Origin: Pseudaquabacterium terrae
GTDB lineage: Bacteria; Pseudomonadota; Gammaproteobacteria; Burkholderiales; Burkholderiaceae_C
DNA: 64,000 nucleotides
Assembly (NCBI RefSeq): GCF_013266755.1
Contig: NZ_JABRWJ010000008.1
Coordinates: forward strand, 62,001-126,000
Direction of reading: 5' to 3'
A model generated the notes under the pieces. That model searched no databases. It saw nothing but the letters and a program-made list of their open reading frames with translations, and was not told where the DNA came from. A program made the translations under genes and the position numbers. Each line of letters opens with the position of its first letter. Within the stretch, counting starts at the first letter, position 1. This document shows positions 1 through 8,211 of this stretch, piece after piece.

Positions 1-128
1 GTCGCCAGCGCTTCCTCCGCCGAGCCGTGGGCGGCCACCGCGAAGCCGGCCAGCTCCAGCGTCTGCGCCAGGCTGTGGCGCACGGGAGGATCGTCCTCCA
101 CCAGCACGACGCTGAAGCCGTCAAACAT
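1..128 (-). CDS. Response regulator, N-terminal part (DctD-like)
   Basis: The gene runs off the left edge; only the first 42 or so residues are visible. They begin MFDGFSVVLVEDDPPVRHSL, the start of a CheY-like receiver with the acidic pair after the first beta strand. The phosphorylation site and any AAA+ or DNA-binding domain lie outside the window. Its ATG overlaps the 3' end of the kinase gene by 8 bp, so the two are translationally coupled as a kinase-regulator pair. By analogy with DctB/DctD it may be a sigma-54 activator for C4-dicarboxylate uptake, but that needs the missing domains. Confidence 0.85.
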   Translation of the reverse strand, partial: MFDGFSVVLVEDDPPVRHSLAQTLELAGFAVAAHGSAEEALA

Positions 129-1956
129 GCTTTTCCTCCGTTGGGGCGGCCGCTGTTGCGGACGCATCGGCCGCCAACGCGACATCGAACTCGAACACCG
201 CGCCCGAGGCCGCCGGCACCGAGCGCAGCACGCCGCCGAATTCGCGCACGATATGCGATGAGATCACCAGGCCGAGGCCGAGGCCTTCGCCCGGCGGCTT
301 GGTCGTGAAGAAGGGCTCGAAGAGGCGATCGCTGAAGGCTGCCGGGATGCCCGCGCCGCTGTCGATCACGCGCACGCGGGCGCGGCCGTCGATGACCTCG
401 GCCTGCACCGTCAGCAACTTGTCGCTGCAGCCGCGCAGCGCGTCGGCCGCGTTGCCCATCAGGTTGACCAGCACCTGCTCCAGCCGGTAGCCGTCGCACT
501 GCACGTCCAGCGGCTCGGGCAGCTCGATGCGCAGCTCGATGCCTTCGTCCTGCAGCCGCGTGGCCAGCAGCTGGCAGGCATTGGCCACCGCCTCGTTCAT
601 CGGCAGCGGCCGCACCGACGACGGCGACTTGCGGGTGAAGGCCTTCAGCTGCGAGGTGATGCGCCCCATGCGCTCGACCAGCGCGGCGATCGACGCCAGG
701 TTCTCGCGCACCTGGTCGCCGCGGCCACGATCGAGCAGCAGCCGGCCGTTGGCCGCCAGCGCGCGCAGTGCCGTCAATGGCTGGCCGAGCTCATGCGAGA
801 TGCCGGCTGACAGCTGCCCCAGCAGCGCCAGCTTGCCGGACTGCACCAGGTCCTCCTGCGCCTGGCGCAGCACCTGCTCGGCATGCTGGCGCTCGAGCAC
901 CTCGTGGCGCAGGTCGCGGTTCGAGGTCTCGAGCTCGGCGGTGCGCTGGCGCACCTTCAGCTCGAGCTCGTCGTTGGCGCGCTGCAGCGCGGCGCGCGTG
1001 GCGAGCTTCTGCGCGACGACGCGGCGCCGCTGCACCACCAGCAGCAGCAGCAGCGCGATGCAGGTGACCAGCGTGCCGGCGCCCCAGGCGGCGGTGCGCG
1101 CGTCGCGCTGCACGCTGGCGGCGCTGGACAGGATCAGCAGTCGCCAGCCGAAGCGCGCCAGCGGCCGCTCGTGCAGCACGTGCAGGCCGGTGCCCTGCGC
1201 CGCCGGGCTCTGCAGGCGCACCAGCTGCACGCCGCCCGGCAGCATGCGCGAGGGCACCGTCAGCGAACCGAGCGGCCGGTACTTCCAGGCCGGCACCGAC
1301 GACATGATCACCATGCCGTGCGCATCGACGACCAGCGGCTTCTCGCTCTCGGCGCGGAACGCGGCGTCGACCCAGGTGACCTCGATCGGCTCCAGGCTGA
1401 TGCGCACCAGCAGCGCGCCGATCGGCTTGCCGTCGCGCACCAGCGGCCGCGCCAGGCAGACCTCGGGCGCGCCGCTGGTGGGGTCGGTCGCGAAGCGGCG
1501 CGCATCCTGGCCGGCCAGCGCCTCGGCGACGCAGGGTTCGCTGGCGGCGATGTGGTCGAGCTGGGAATCGGGGCGGTACCAGTCGCTGCTGGCGACGACG
1601 CGGCCGCGGCCGTCGATGACGCTGGCCCACAGCGCGCCCGAGCGCGTCGCGAAGCGCGTCAGCCGGCGGTTGACGGCGCCGCGGATCGTGCTCGGCTCGG
1701 GCGTGCGCAGCAGCGTCTCGATCTCGCCGTCGGCATCGATCAGCCAGGGCAGGTCGGCTTGCTTGCCGAGCTCGATGTCGAGCACCGCGGCGTAGAGGTC
1801 GAGCTGGTGCGCGGCCGCGTCGTCGAGCCGCGCGAACTCGCGCCGCTCGCCCCAGGCATAGGCGAGGGTGGCGGCCAGCGCCACCAGGCCCAGCATCAGC
1901 AGCCCGCCGAGCAGCGGGACGGCACGGCGTGCAAGCCGCGAGCGCTTCGGATTCAA
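121..1956 (-). CDS. dctB: DctB-like sensor histidine kinase
   Basis: Membrane sensor kinase, about 611 residues. A basic N-terminus precedes the first membrane helix, then comes a periplasmic double-Cache-like region, a second membrane helix (VTCIALLLLLVV), a coiled coil and the kinase core. The HisKA box reads GISHELGQPLTAL (His near residue 387), followed by N box NLMGNAADAL, G1 DSGAGIP, F box FEPFFTTK and G2 GEGLGLGL. This order is typical of C4-dicarboxylate sensors. The frame stays open upstream, and ATG at 2016 is an alternative start. I prefer TTG at 1956 because an intrinsic-terminator-like hairpin lies between the two and the protein then starts with the usual basic residues. The regulator gene follows with an 8-bp overlap. 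Confidence 0.85.
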   Translation of the reverse strand: MNPKRSRLARRAVPLLGGLLMLGLVALAATLAYAWGERREFARLDDAAAHQLDLYAAVLDIELGKQADLPWLIDADGEIETLLRTPEPSTIRGAVNRRLTRFATRSGALWASVIDGRGRVVASSDWYRPDSQLDHIAASEPCVAEALAGQDARRFATDPTSGAPEVCLARPLVRDGKPIGALLVRISLEPIEVTWVDAAFRAESEKPLVVDAHGMVIMSSVPAWKYRPLGSLTVPSRMLPGGVQLVRLQSPAAQGTGLHVLHERPLARFGWRLLILSSAASVQRDARTAAWGAGTLVTCIALLLLLVVQRRRVVAQKLATRAALQRANDELELKVRQRTAELETSNRDLRHEVLERQHAEQVLRQAQEDLVQSGKLALLGQLSAGISHELGQPLTALRALAANGRLLLDRGRGDQVRENLASIAALVERMGRITSQLKAFTRKSPSSVRPLPMNEAVANACQLLATRLQDEGIELRIELPEPLDVQCDGYRLEQVLVNLMGNAADALRGCSDKLLTVQAEVIDGRARVRVIDSGAGIPAAFSDRLFEPFFTTKPPGEGLGLGLVISSHIVREFGGVLRSVPAASGAVFEFDVALAADASATAAAPTEEKHV

Positions 1957-1969
1957 ACCATTGTTCAAG

Positions 1970-1996
1970 AAAAAGGGCGGCCCCTGCGGCCGCCTT
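1970..1996 (-). terminator. Intrinsic terminator or attenuator upstream of the sensor kinase
   Basis: On the minus strand GGCGGCC, a 5-nt loop and GGCCGCC form a perfect 7-bp stem followed by C and then TTTTT. The T tract exists only in the direction running towards the kinase gene. It sits directly before the likely translation start, so it would stop transcription entering the gene (attenuation) or end a short RNA made from the leader. Confidence 0.5.
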
Positions 1997-2182
1997 CGCG
2001 ACGCATCTTGGGGCATGCACCGCCCCCGGTCAATGCGCCGGGAAACCCCGCGTATCGAGGCCGTGACGCACCTGGCGGGGCGGGTGTGTGGAAGTCCGCA
2101 CAGCCCGAGGCCGGCCGCCTGTGGCCGACGCGGGCGGTTTACCTCTGGTGACAGCCCGGTGCCGGCTTCGCGCCATCTGTGC

Positions 2183-2198
2183 TGGCACGGCGGGTGCA
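2183..2198 (+). promoter_or_regulatory. Sigma-54-like promoter upstream of the Lrp gene
   Basis: TGGCAC, 5 nt, GTGCA, with GG and GC separated by exactly 10 nt. The -24 element is perfect and the -12 element has one mismatch (GTGCA for TTGCA). The predicted start is about 30 nt before the Lrp ATG. A chance match is possible in DNA this GC-rich. Confidence 0.25.
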
Positions 2199-2239
2199 TT
2201 GCAGGCTGCCACGACACACGCCCCGTGATGGAGCCCACG

Positions 2240-2785
2240 ATGATGAACACATCCGCCCGGTCCACGACGTCCCACACCAGCCGCCCGCTGCCGCCGCCGC
2301 TGGCCGACCCGCAGCCGCGGCCGCTGCCGCCGGTCGACGCGATCGACGCGCAGTTGCTGCGCCTGCTGCAGGACGACGGCCGCATCGCGATCACGCGGCT
2401 CGGCGAGGTGGTGGGGCTGTCACCGGCGGCGACGCACGACCGTGTCGCGCGGCTCAAGCGCGAGGGCTACATCCTCGGCTACGAGGCGGTGCTGAACGCC
2501 GAGAAGCTGACCAGCGGGCTGCTGGTGTTCGCCGAGATCAGCGTCAACGATCCGGCGCCGGGCATCGGCCGCGCGCTGAAGGCGGCGATGCAGGTGCGCC
2601 ACGAGGTCATCGAATGCCACGAGGTCGACGGCCGCTTCGACTATCTGCTGAAGACCCGCGTCGCCGACATGTACGCCTACCGCGACTTCGTCGCCTCGGT
2701 GGTGTGGAAGCTGCCGGGGGTGCGCGAGGTGCGCACCTACGCGGTGATCGACGAGATCAAGAACACCTCGCGCATTCCTGTTTGA
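2240..2785 (+). CDS. Lrp/AsnC family transcriptional regulator
   Basis: Winged-helix regulator of the feast/famine family, about 181 residues. A proline-rich N-terminal tail of about 30 residues precedes the HTH (DAQLLRLLQDDGRI, then VGLSPAATHDRVARLKREG), followed by a RAM/AsnC effector domain with the ECHEVDGRFDYLLK strand. The start is set by GGAG at 2230-2233, six bases before ATG 2240; an in-frame ATG at 2228 lacks a Shine-Dalgarno. Lrp proteins usually bind an amino acid and often control an adjacent gene, but no amino-acid enzyme is adjacent here. Downstream, a hairpin at 2863-2879 (TCGGCCC/GGGCCGA) lacks a T run. Confidence 0.88.
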   Translation: MMNTSARSTTSHTSRPLPPPLADPQPRPLPPVDAIDAQLLRLLQDDGRIAITRLGEVVGLSPAATHDRVARLKREGYILGYEAVLNAEKLTSGLLVFAEISVNDPAPGIGRALKAAMQVRHEVIECHEVDGRFDYLLKTRVADMYAYRDFVASVVWKLPGVREVRTYAVIDEIKNTSRIPV

Positions 2786-2956
2786 ACCGAGGGAAGCCGG
2801 CCGTCGTTGGCTGGCGCGCGGCAAAGCCGGGCGCGGGCTGCACTGCCCGGGCGAGATGGCGGTCGGCCCTGGGGGCCGATCGCGGCCTCCGCCCGGCCAG
2901 CGTGCCCGCCGCCGGGTTTGTCGCACTGACCGCCGCAAGCCAAACCTGCTGGTGAT

Positions 2957-3064
2957 TCACCACCAGCCGTAGAGCGCCACCAGCAGCAGCGCGGGAGCGC
3001 CGATGCCCAGAACGATCGCGGCCACCGGCAACGCGAGCGCGCCGAGGAGTTGCCTGATCGCCAT
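2957..3064 (-). CDS. Small hydrophobic membrane peptide, 35 aa
   Basis: A 35-codon frame starts at ATG 3064 and ends at 2957. The peptide begins MAIRQLLGALALP and is almost wholly hydrophobic (AAIVLGIGAPALLLVALYGWW), i.e. one membrane-spanning helix with an N-terminal Arg and a C-terminal aromatic Trp pair. AAGGA lies six bases before the start, which argues that it is a real gene. It faces the end of the Lrp gene. No family is recognised; it may be a small inner-membrane subunit or a stress peptide. Confidence 0.55.
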   Translation of the reverse strand: MAIRQLLGALALPVAAIVLGIGAPALLLVALYGWW

Positions 3065-3310
3065 GGTGGGTCCTTGAGCTTCTGAGGGCAGAGCAAGCAC
3101 TGTAGGCCGCGGTTCCGCAACGGTTCGGTGCGCTGTTGCCCCGTTGCGGTGTGAATTCCGTCACAGGCGGCGGCGCACGTCGTCGCGGCGAACTGGGGGG
3201 CAAACCCGCCGGCTTTCCGCCGATCGGCACCGTGCCGGGCGCGGTCTACTCGGCAGGCTGCCTGGCGTCTCGCACGTCCGGCACCGTGTCGTTTGCCCGG
3301 AGCCCACCGC

Positions 3311-3985
3311 ATGTTGATGAAACAGACCCCCGCCCACAGCGTCGTCAACCAGGACCTGCTGGGGCTGATCCCGCCGAATGCGCGCCGCGTCGTCGAGGTC
3401 GGCTGCATGCACGGCGCGATGGCGCGCGCCTACCGGGCGAAGAATCCGGCGGTCGAGTACGTCGGCATCGACATCGATCCCGACTACGCCGCCGTCGCCG
3501 CCGAGGCCTGCCACCAGGCACTGGCCGGCGACATCGAGACCTTCACGCCGGCCGCCTTCGACAAGCTGTTCCCGAGCGACTGCTGGATCTTCGGCGATTG
3601 CCTGGAGCACCTGCGCGACCCGTGGCGCATCGTCAAGACGATCCGCGCCGGCATCGATGCCGACGGCTGCCTCTTGGCCTGCATCCCGAACGCCCAGCAC
3701 TGGAGCGTGCAGATGCGCCTGGCGACCGGGCTCTTCCGCTACGAGGATTCGGGGCTGATGGACCGCACGCACGTGCGCTGGTTCACCCGCATCACGATGA
3801 TGGAAATGTTCTTCCAGGCCGGCTGGAAGATCGAGACCGCCTTCAGCCGCCAGCTGCCGACGCAGGCGCCGGCGACGCTGATGGCCGGCATCCGCGCGAT
3901 CGCCGAGACCGGCGGCACCGACCCCGACCAGGCCGAGCGCGACGCCAACGCGTTCCAGCTCCTGTTCAAGGTCACGCCGGCTTGA
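3311..3985 (+). CDS. Class I SAM-dependent methyltransferase
   Basis: About 224 residues with a Rossmann methyltransferase fold. Motif I is VVEVGCMHGAMARAYRA, the acidic end of beta-2 is GIDIDPDYA, and a post-motif IFGDCLEHLRDPW matches the Methyltransf_11/23 family, where the HL..P segment lies near the active site. The start is set by GGAG eight bases upstream of ATG 3311. It leads into the glycan locus, so a role in O- or N-methylating a sugar or lipid carrier is plausible, but the substrate cannot be read from the sequence. Confidence 0.82.
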   Translation: MLMKQTPAHSVVNQDLLGLIPPNARRVVEVGCMHGAMARAYRAKNPAVEYVGIDIDPDYAAVAAEACHQALAGDIETFTPAAFDKLFPSDCWIFGDCLEHLRDPWRIVKTIRAGIDADGCLLACIPNAQHWSVQMRLATGLFRYEDSGLMDRTHVRWFTRITMMEMFFQAGWKIETAFSRQLPTQAPATLMAGIRAIAETGGTDPDQAERDANAFQLLFKVTPA

Positions 3986-4025
3986 GAACCTGACCGCTCG
4001 GCCGCGCCGGGCGGAAATTGAGGCC

Positions 4026-4052
4026 GAAAAGCGGCAGCTTTTCAGCCGATTG
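4026..4052 (+). promoter_or_regulatory. Sigma-28 (FliA)-like promoter upstream of the TolC-like gene
   Basis: GAAA, 15 nt, GCCGATTG, against the enterobacterial FliA consensus TAAA-N15-GCCGATAA: 3 of 4 and 6 of 8 with exact spacing. It lies about 60 nt before ATG 4113. The AAAAGC/GCTTTT inverted repeat at 4027-4042 overlaps it and could instead be the end of the methyltransferase transcript. Confidence 0.35.
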
Positions 4053-4112
4053 CGACGAGGCCCCCCCGGGTCTACTTCAGGGAGTCGAACACCTGATCCG
4101 TCGCCCCCACCC

Positions 4113-5459
4113 ATGCCCCGATTCACCCACCTTCTTGCTCCGCTGCGCGGCGCCGTGGTGGCCTGGATCATGGTGCTGGCCGCCGGCACGGCCGGCGCGA
4201 ACTGCCCCGACGACGCCCCGCTGCCCACCCGCAGCGCACCGCCCGAGCAGGCCCGCACCGAGCTGCGCACGCTGGTGCGCCATGCGATCGACCACAGCCC
4301 GCAGGCGGGCGTGACGCGCCTGCTGGCCGAAGCCGCGCTGGACGACACGGCCGAGGCCCGCGCGGCGCGCGCGCCGCAGGCCTCGTTGAACGCGAGCGTC
4401 GGCCCGAGCCTCAGCCGCAGCGCCGGCCACACCGATTCGAGTGCCGCGCACGGCGGCGTGTCGCTGAACGTCAGCCAGCTGCTGTGGGACGGCGGCCGCA
4501 CCGATCGCCTGGTCGACTGGCGTGACCGCCTGGCCGATGCCGCGCGCTTCGGCGACCTGAGCAACCGCGAGGCGCTGGCGCTGTCCACCGTCTCGCTGGC
4601 GCTCGAGCGCAGCCGCTTCCGCCAGCAGGTGCTGGTGTACGGCCAGTACGTGCGCAAGATGCAGTGCCTGGCGGGGGCGCTGGAGCAGATCGTCGCCGCC
4701 GACCGCGGCCGCCTGTCCGAGCTGGTGCAGGTGCGCAAGTCGCTGCAGCAGGCCGAGCTGTCGCGCACGCAGACCGAATCGCAGCTGCGCCAGGTCGAGG
4801 TGCGCCTGCGCCGCCTGGTCGGCGACACCTTGCCCGGCGCCGACGACTGGTCGACCCTGCTGAGCGCGGTGCCCGATGTCACCGGCCTGCAGGTCGAAGC
4901 GCTGCGCTCGGCCGAGATTGCCCAGCTCGACGCCAGCGCCGCCGCCGCGCAGCAGTTCGCGCGCTCGGTCGAGGCCAGCCACCAGCCGCGCGTGTCGTGG
5001 ACCGGCGGCGCGAACGCGGCCTCCGGCTTCGGCGGCACGATCGGCACCAACCACAGCAAGGGCCTGTCCTTCGGCCTGGCGATCAGCATTCCGCTGATCG
5101 ACCAGGGCATCGCGGCCGCCTCCGCCGCGGCGAAGAAGCGCGCACAGGCAGCAGTGCTACAGCGTGAGGAAGCGCTGCAGGCCCGCCGCACGCGCATCGC
5201 CGAGGTTCACGAACAGACGACTTCTTCCTTCGATCGTGCCCAGCGCGTCGGCGCCGTGCTGCGCGACAGCGAACGCCTGCGCGACTTCACGCTGCAGCAG
5301 TGGCAGCAGCTCGGCCGGCGCTCCCTCTTCGACGTGATGGCCGCCGAGAGCGACCACTACGGGCTGCGCATCTCGCTGGTCAATGCCTTGCACGACGGGC
5401 AGCAGATGAACGCGATCCTGTTGTCGCTCGGGCGTGGCGTGCAGGAGTGGCTGCAATGA
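4113..5459 (+). CDS. TolC family outer membrane protein
   Basis: About 448 residues. A cleavable signal peptide (LLAPLRGAVVAWIMVLAAGTAGA) is followed by the two structural repeats of outer-membrane efflux proteins: long coiled-coil helices rich in Gln/Glu/Arg, a beta segment SLNVSQLLWDGGR, and later GLSFGLAISIPLIDQG, the matching strand of the second half. Such proteins form the trimeric outer-membrane channel of type I secretion or efflux systems. No ABC transporter or adaptor is adjacent. Its stop overlaps the next ATG (ATGA), so it is co-translated with a sugar-related gene, which hints at export of a glycan-linked product. Confidence 0.85.
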   Translation: MPRFTHLLAPLRGAVVAWIMVLAAGTAGANCPDDAPLPTRSAPPEQARTELRTLVRHAIDHSPQAGVTRLLAEAALDDTAEARAARAPQASLNASVGPSLSRSAGHTDSSAAHGGVSLNVSQLLWDGGRTDRLVDWRDRLADAARFGDLSNREALALSTVSLALERSRFRQQVLVYGQYVRKMQCLAGALEQIVAADRGRLSELVQVRKSLQQAELSRTQTESQLRQVEVRLRRLVGDTLPGADDWSTLLSAVPDVTGLQVEALRSAEIAQLDASAAAAQQFARSVEASHQPRVSWTGGANAASGFGGTIGTNHSKGLSFGLAISIPLIDQGIAAASAAAKKRAQAAVLQREEALQARRTRIAEVHEQTTSSFDRAQRVGAVLRDSERLRDFTLQQWQQLGRRSLFDVMAAESDHYGLRISLVNALHDGQQMNAILLSLGRGVQEWLQ

Positions 5460-7189
5460 GCGCCGCACACTACGACGCCCTGTTCGTCCTGCAACGCAGC
5501 GACGTGATCCACCTGGCCGCTCATCAAGAGCGTTATGCCGACACGCGTTTGCTGTTCGTCGACCCGGGCATCCTCGATGCCGCGGTCGCCGCGGGCTTTG
5601 GCCACTACGAATTCCGCCGCCTCGACGTCGGCGCCGACATCAACACCGCCGTCTACGCCGAAGCGCAGGCGCGCGCCAGCCGCATCGACCAGCGCCTGAC
5701 GCGCGAGCGCACGCGGCTGTTCGGCCGCGGCCAGTGGTCGGGCTGGGATCAGGCGCACCTGTACCTCTTCTTCCAGCGCGCGCTGACGATCGAGCGCCTG
5801 GGCCAGGCCGCCGAAAGCTCGTTTCCCGAAGCGCGCCTGGGCCTGCTGCGGCCGTCGAACCCGCAGCTGTTCAATTTCGATTCGATGCTGTCGACCGAGA
5901 TCGTCGCCGGCAACAGCGCCCGCTGGCAGATCGTCGACACCTACGGCGCAGGCCGCTTCTGGAACCCGGCGATGCTGGAGTGGTGCTTCGATGCCGAGGG
6001 CGTGCGCGCAGCCGCGGCCGGTGTCGCCGTCGAGGCGCTGACCCACATCCCCACCTGCTTCTACGACGCGCGCGGCTTCGCGCAGGCGATCGAAGCGCGC
6101 TTCGAAACCTCGATCGATCTGCCGGGCCTGTACTGCGACGTACCGGTGCGGCGCGGCGCGACGCTGCTGCTCAAGCGCATCGACGAGCTGAGCGCTGCGC
6201 AGCGTCCGATTGCCTGCGAGTTGTATGCCGAGCGGGCGCGCGCGGTCTTCATCGACGAGCTGTCCGCGCTGGTGCCGAACCGCGCCGCGCTCGAGCTGCA
6301 GGCCGCCACGCTGGCCCGCCGCTGCCTGATGCAGGCGCTGAACTATCACGGTTTGTACGCGGCCCTGGCCGGTCAACAGCCGCGGATCATCGTCGCCGAT
6401 CACGACACCGGCAACAACGGCCCGCTGTTCTCGCTGGCGCATGCGCTGCGCGCGCCGGTGACGGTGCTGCCGCATTCGGCCTACCCGACGTCGCCGCTGC
6501 CGCACGCGGACCAGGTCGAGGCGGTCGAGCTGCCGGGCTTCGCGCCGCCGGTGCGCACGGTGCTTGGGGCACCGGTTGCGCGCCGCGCGGTGGCCTTCCG
6601 CGCCCGGCCGCAGCCGACGCCGCGGCCGGCCGCGCGCCGCATCTGCCTGCTGCTGAACACGATGCAGAGCGAAGGCCTGTCGTACATCGACTTCTTCGGG
6701 CTGATCGGCTTCTACAAGGGCCTGCGCGAGCTGTGCGCACGCCATGACCGCGATCTCGTGGTGCGGCTGAAGCCCAGCACGCCGGCGCTGAACGTCGTCT
6801 CCGGCGCGCTCGGCGAGCCGGCCGGATTCTTCCAGCGCACGATGGCGCAGCCGCTCGACCAAGTGGCCGCCGAGGCCGACATCTGCGTCGCGTATGGCGA
6901 GCCGACCAGCGGCACGGTGACCTTCCTCGATGCCGGCAGCTGGGTCGTGCATGTCGGCGACCAGCACTGGGCCGCTGACTACGTGATCACGCCGCCCTAT
7001 GTCAGCGATGGCCTGGTGCCTTCGTTCACCGGCGCCGCCGCGCTGCGCGAGCTCGACGCCGTGCTGGCTTCGCCGCAACGTTATTCCGACGCGCAGGCCA
7101 CGCAGGCCCGCGCCTACGCCTGTCGCTGCCGTGCCACGCACGACGACCTCTTTCCCTCTTCAAGCCCAACTGCACTCCAAGGAGCCTGA
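5456..7189 (+). CDS. Putative GT-B glycosyltransferase-like protein of the glycan locus
   Basis: About 577 residues, cytosolic, no signal peptide. The C-terminal third resembles the nucleotide-sugar half of GT-B enzymes: a Rossmann start (RICLLLNTMQSEG), a basic RLKPS segment, a DICVAYGEPTSGTVTFLDAGS turn like the donor-binding Glu/Gly region, and a VVHVGDQHWAADYV strand. The N-terminal half is not recognised. It overlaps the TolC gene by 4 bp and is followed after 4 bp by pseB. Position and fold make it the best candidate in the window for transferring the nonulosonic acid to flagellin or another carrier; it is not a recognisable Maf/PseE. Confidence 0.55.
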   Translation: MSAAHYDALFVLQRSDVIHLAAHQERYADTRLLFVDPGILDAAVAAGFGHYEFRRLDVGADINTAVYAEAQARASRIDQRLTRERTRLFGRGQWSGWDQAHLYLFFQRALTIERLGQAAESSFPEARLGLLRPSNPQLFNFDSMLSTEIVAGNSARWQIVDTYGAGRFWNPAMLEWCFDAEGVRAAAAGVAVEALTHIPTCFYDARGFAQAIEARFETSIDLPGLYCDVPVRRGATLLLKRIDELSAAQRPIACELYAERARAVFIDELSALVPNRAALELQAATLARRCLMQALNYHGLYAALAGQQPRIIVADHDTGNNGPLFSLAHALRAPVTVLPHSAYPTSPLPHADQVEAVELPGFAPPVRTVLGAPVARRAVAFRARPQPTPRPAARRICLLLNTMQSEGLSYIDFFGLIGFYKGLRELCARHDRDLVVRLKPSTPALNVVSGALGEPAGFFQRTMAQPLDQVAAEADICVAYGEPTSGTVTFLDAGSWVVHVGDQHWAADYVITPPYVSDGLVPSFTGAAALRELDAVLASPQRYSDAQATQARAYACRCRATHDDLFPSSSPTALQGA

Positions 7190-7193
7190 CGCC

Positions 7194-8204
7194 ATGCTGA
7201 GCAACAAGTCCATCCTCATCACCGGCGGCACCGGTTCCTTCGGCAAGGCCTTCGTGCACACCGTGCTGTCGCGCCATCCGGATGTCAAGCGGCTGGTGAT
7301 CTATTCGCGCGACGAGCTGAAGCAGTTCGAGATGCAGCAACTGCTGCCGCCGAGCAAATACCCGCAGCTGCGCTACTTCATCGGCGACATCCGCGACCAG
7401 GCCCGCCTGACGCGTGCCTTGGAAGGCATCGACATCGTCGTGCACGCCGCGGCGCTGAAGCAGGTGCCGACAGCAGAGTACAACCCGTTCGAGTGCATCA
7501 AGACCAACGTGCTCGGTGCGCAGAACCTGATCGAGGCCTGCCTGGACACCAAGGTGCAGCGCGTCGTCGCGCTGTCGACCGACAAGGCCGCCGCGCCGAT
7601 CAACCTGTACGGCGCCACCAAGCTGTGCTCGGACAAGCTGTTCGTCGCCGGCAACAACATCAAGGGCTCGCGCGACCTGCGCTTCAGTGTCGTGCGCTAC
7701 GGCAACGTGATGGGCAGCCGCGGCTCGGTGATCCCGTTCTTCGCCGAGAAGCGCGCCACCGGCGTGCTGCCGATCACCGATCCGCAGATGACGCGCTTCA
7801 ACATCTCGCTGCAGGAAGGCGTGGACATGGTGCTGTGGTCGATCGAGCACGCCTGGGGCGGCGAGATCCTGGTGCCGAAGATCCCGTCCTACCGCATCAC
7901 CGACGTGGCCTCGGCCGTTGCGCCGGAAGCCGAGCAGAAGATCGTCGGCATCCGCCCCGGCGAGAAGATCCACGAAGAGATGATCACCGCCAGCGACAGC
8001 CCGAACACGGTCGACCTGGGCGGCTACTACGCGATCCTGCCGTCGGGCGCCGAGTACTCGATCGACGACTACTGCACGCGCATGAACGCCACGCGCGTCA
8101 AGCCGGGCTTCTCGTACGACAGCGGCAGCAACACGGACTTCCTGTCGGTGCCGCAGTTGCAGGCGATGATCCAGACCGAGCTCGGTCCGCAGCAAAGCCA
8201 CTGA
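7194..8204 (+). CDS. pseB: UDP-GlcNAc 4,6-dehydratase (inverting), PseB
   Basis: First enzyme of pseudaminic acid synthesis: it converts UDP-GlcNAc to UDP-2-acetamido-2,6-dideoxy-beta-L-arabino-4-hexulose using bound NADP. About 336 residues of extended SDR type with the NADP loop GGTGSFGKAF at the N-terminus, HAAALKQVP, and the TDK...YGATK active-site set characteristic of the PseB/FlaA1 class rather than the retaining dehydratases. AAGGAG lies nine bases before ATG 7194. It follows the glycosyltransferase-like gene by 4 bp but is separated from pseC by a LysR/M20 pair. Confidence 0.93.
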   Translation: MLSNKSILITGGTGSFGKAFVHTVLSRHPDVKRLVIYSRDELKQFEMQQLLPPSKYPQLRYFIGDIRDQARLTRALEGIDIVVHAAALKQVPTAEYNPFECIKTNVLGAQNLIEACLDTKVQRVVALSTDKAAAPINLYGATKLCSDKLFVAGNNIKGSRDLRFSVVRYGNVMGSRGSVIPFFAEKRATGVLPITDPQMTRFNISLQEGVDMVLWSIEHAWGGEILVPKIPSYRITDVASAVAPEAEQKIVGIRPGEKIHEEMITASDSPNTVDLGGYYAILPSGAEYSIDDYCTRMNATRVKPGFSYDSGSNTDFLSVPQLQAMIQTELGPQQSH

Positions 8205-8211
8205 CCGGTAG

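Larger units (their letters stand above)
1970..2205 (-). other. Candidate structured leader or small RNA
   Basis: This leader ends in the terminator hairpin at 1970-1996. Its two ends are complementary: minus-strand CACCCGCC near 2195 can pair with GGGCGGTG near 2018, closing a structure of roughly 190 nt. A smaller hairpin (CGGCC/GGCCG) lies inside. I tried to match it to cobalamin, glycine and 6S RNA patterns and none fits. It shares DNA with the leader of the divergent Lrp gene. It is a candidate only. Confidence 0.2.

Noticed and set aside
2017-2457. N-terminal extension of the sensor kinase to 778 residues.
   Set aside because: It has no domain, overlaps the divergent Lrp gene and would translate through the terminator hairpin.
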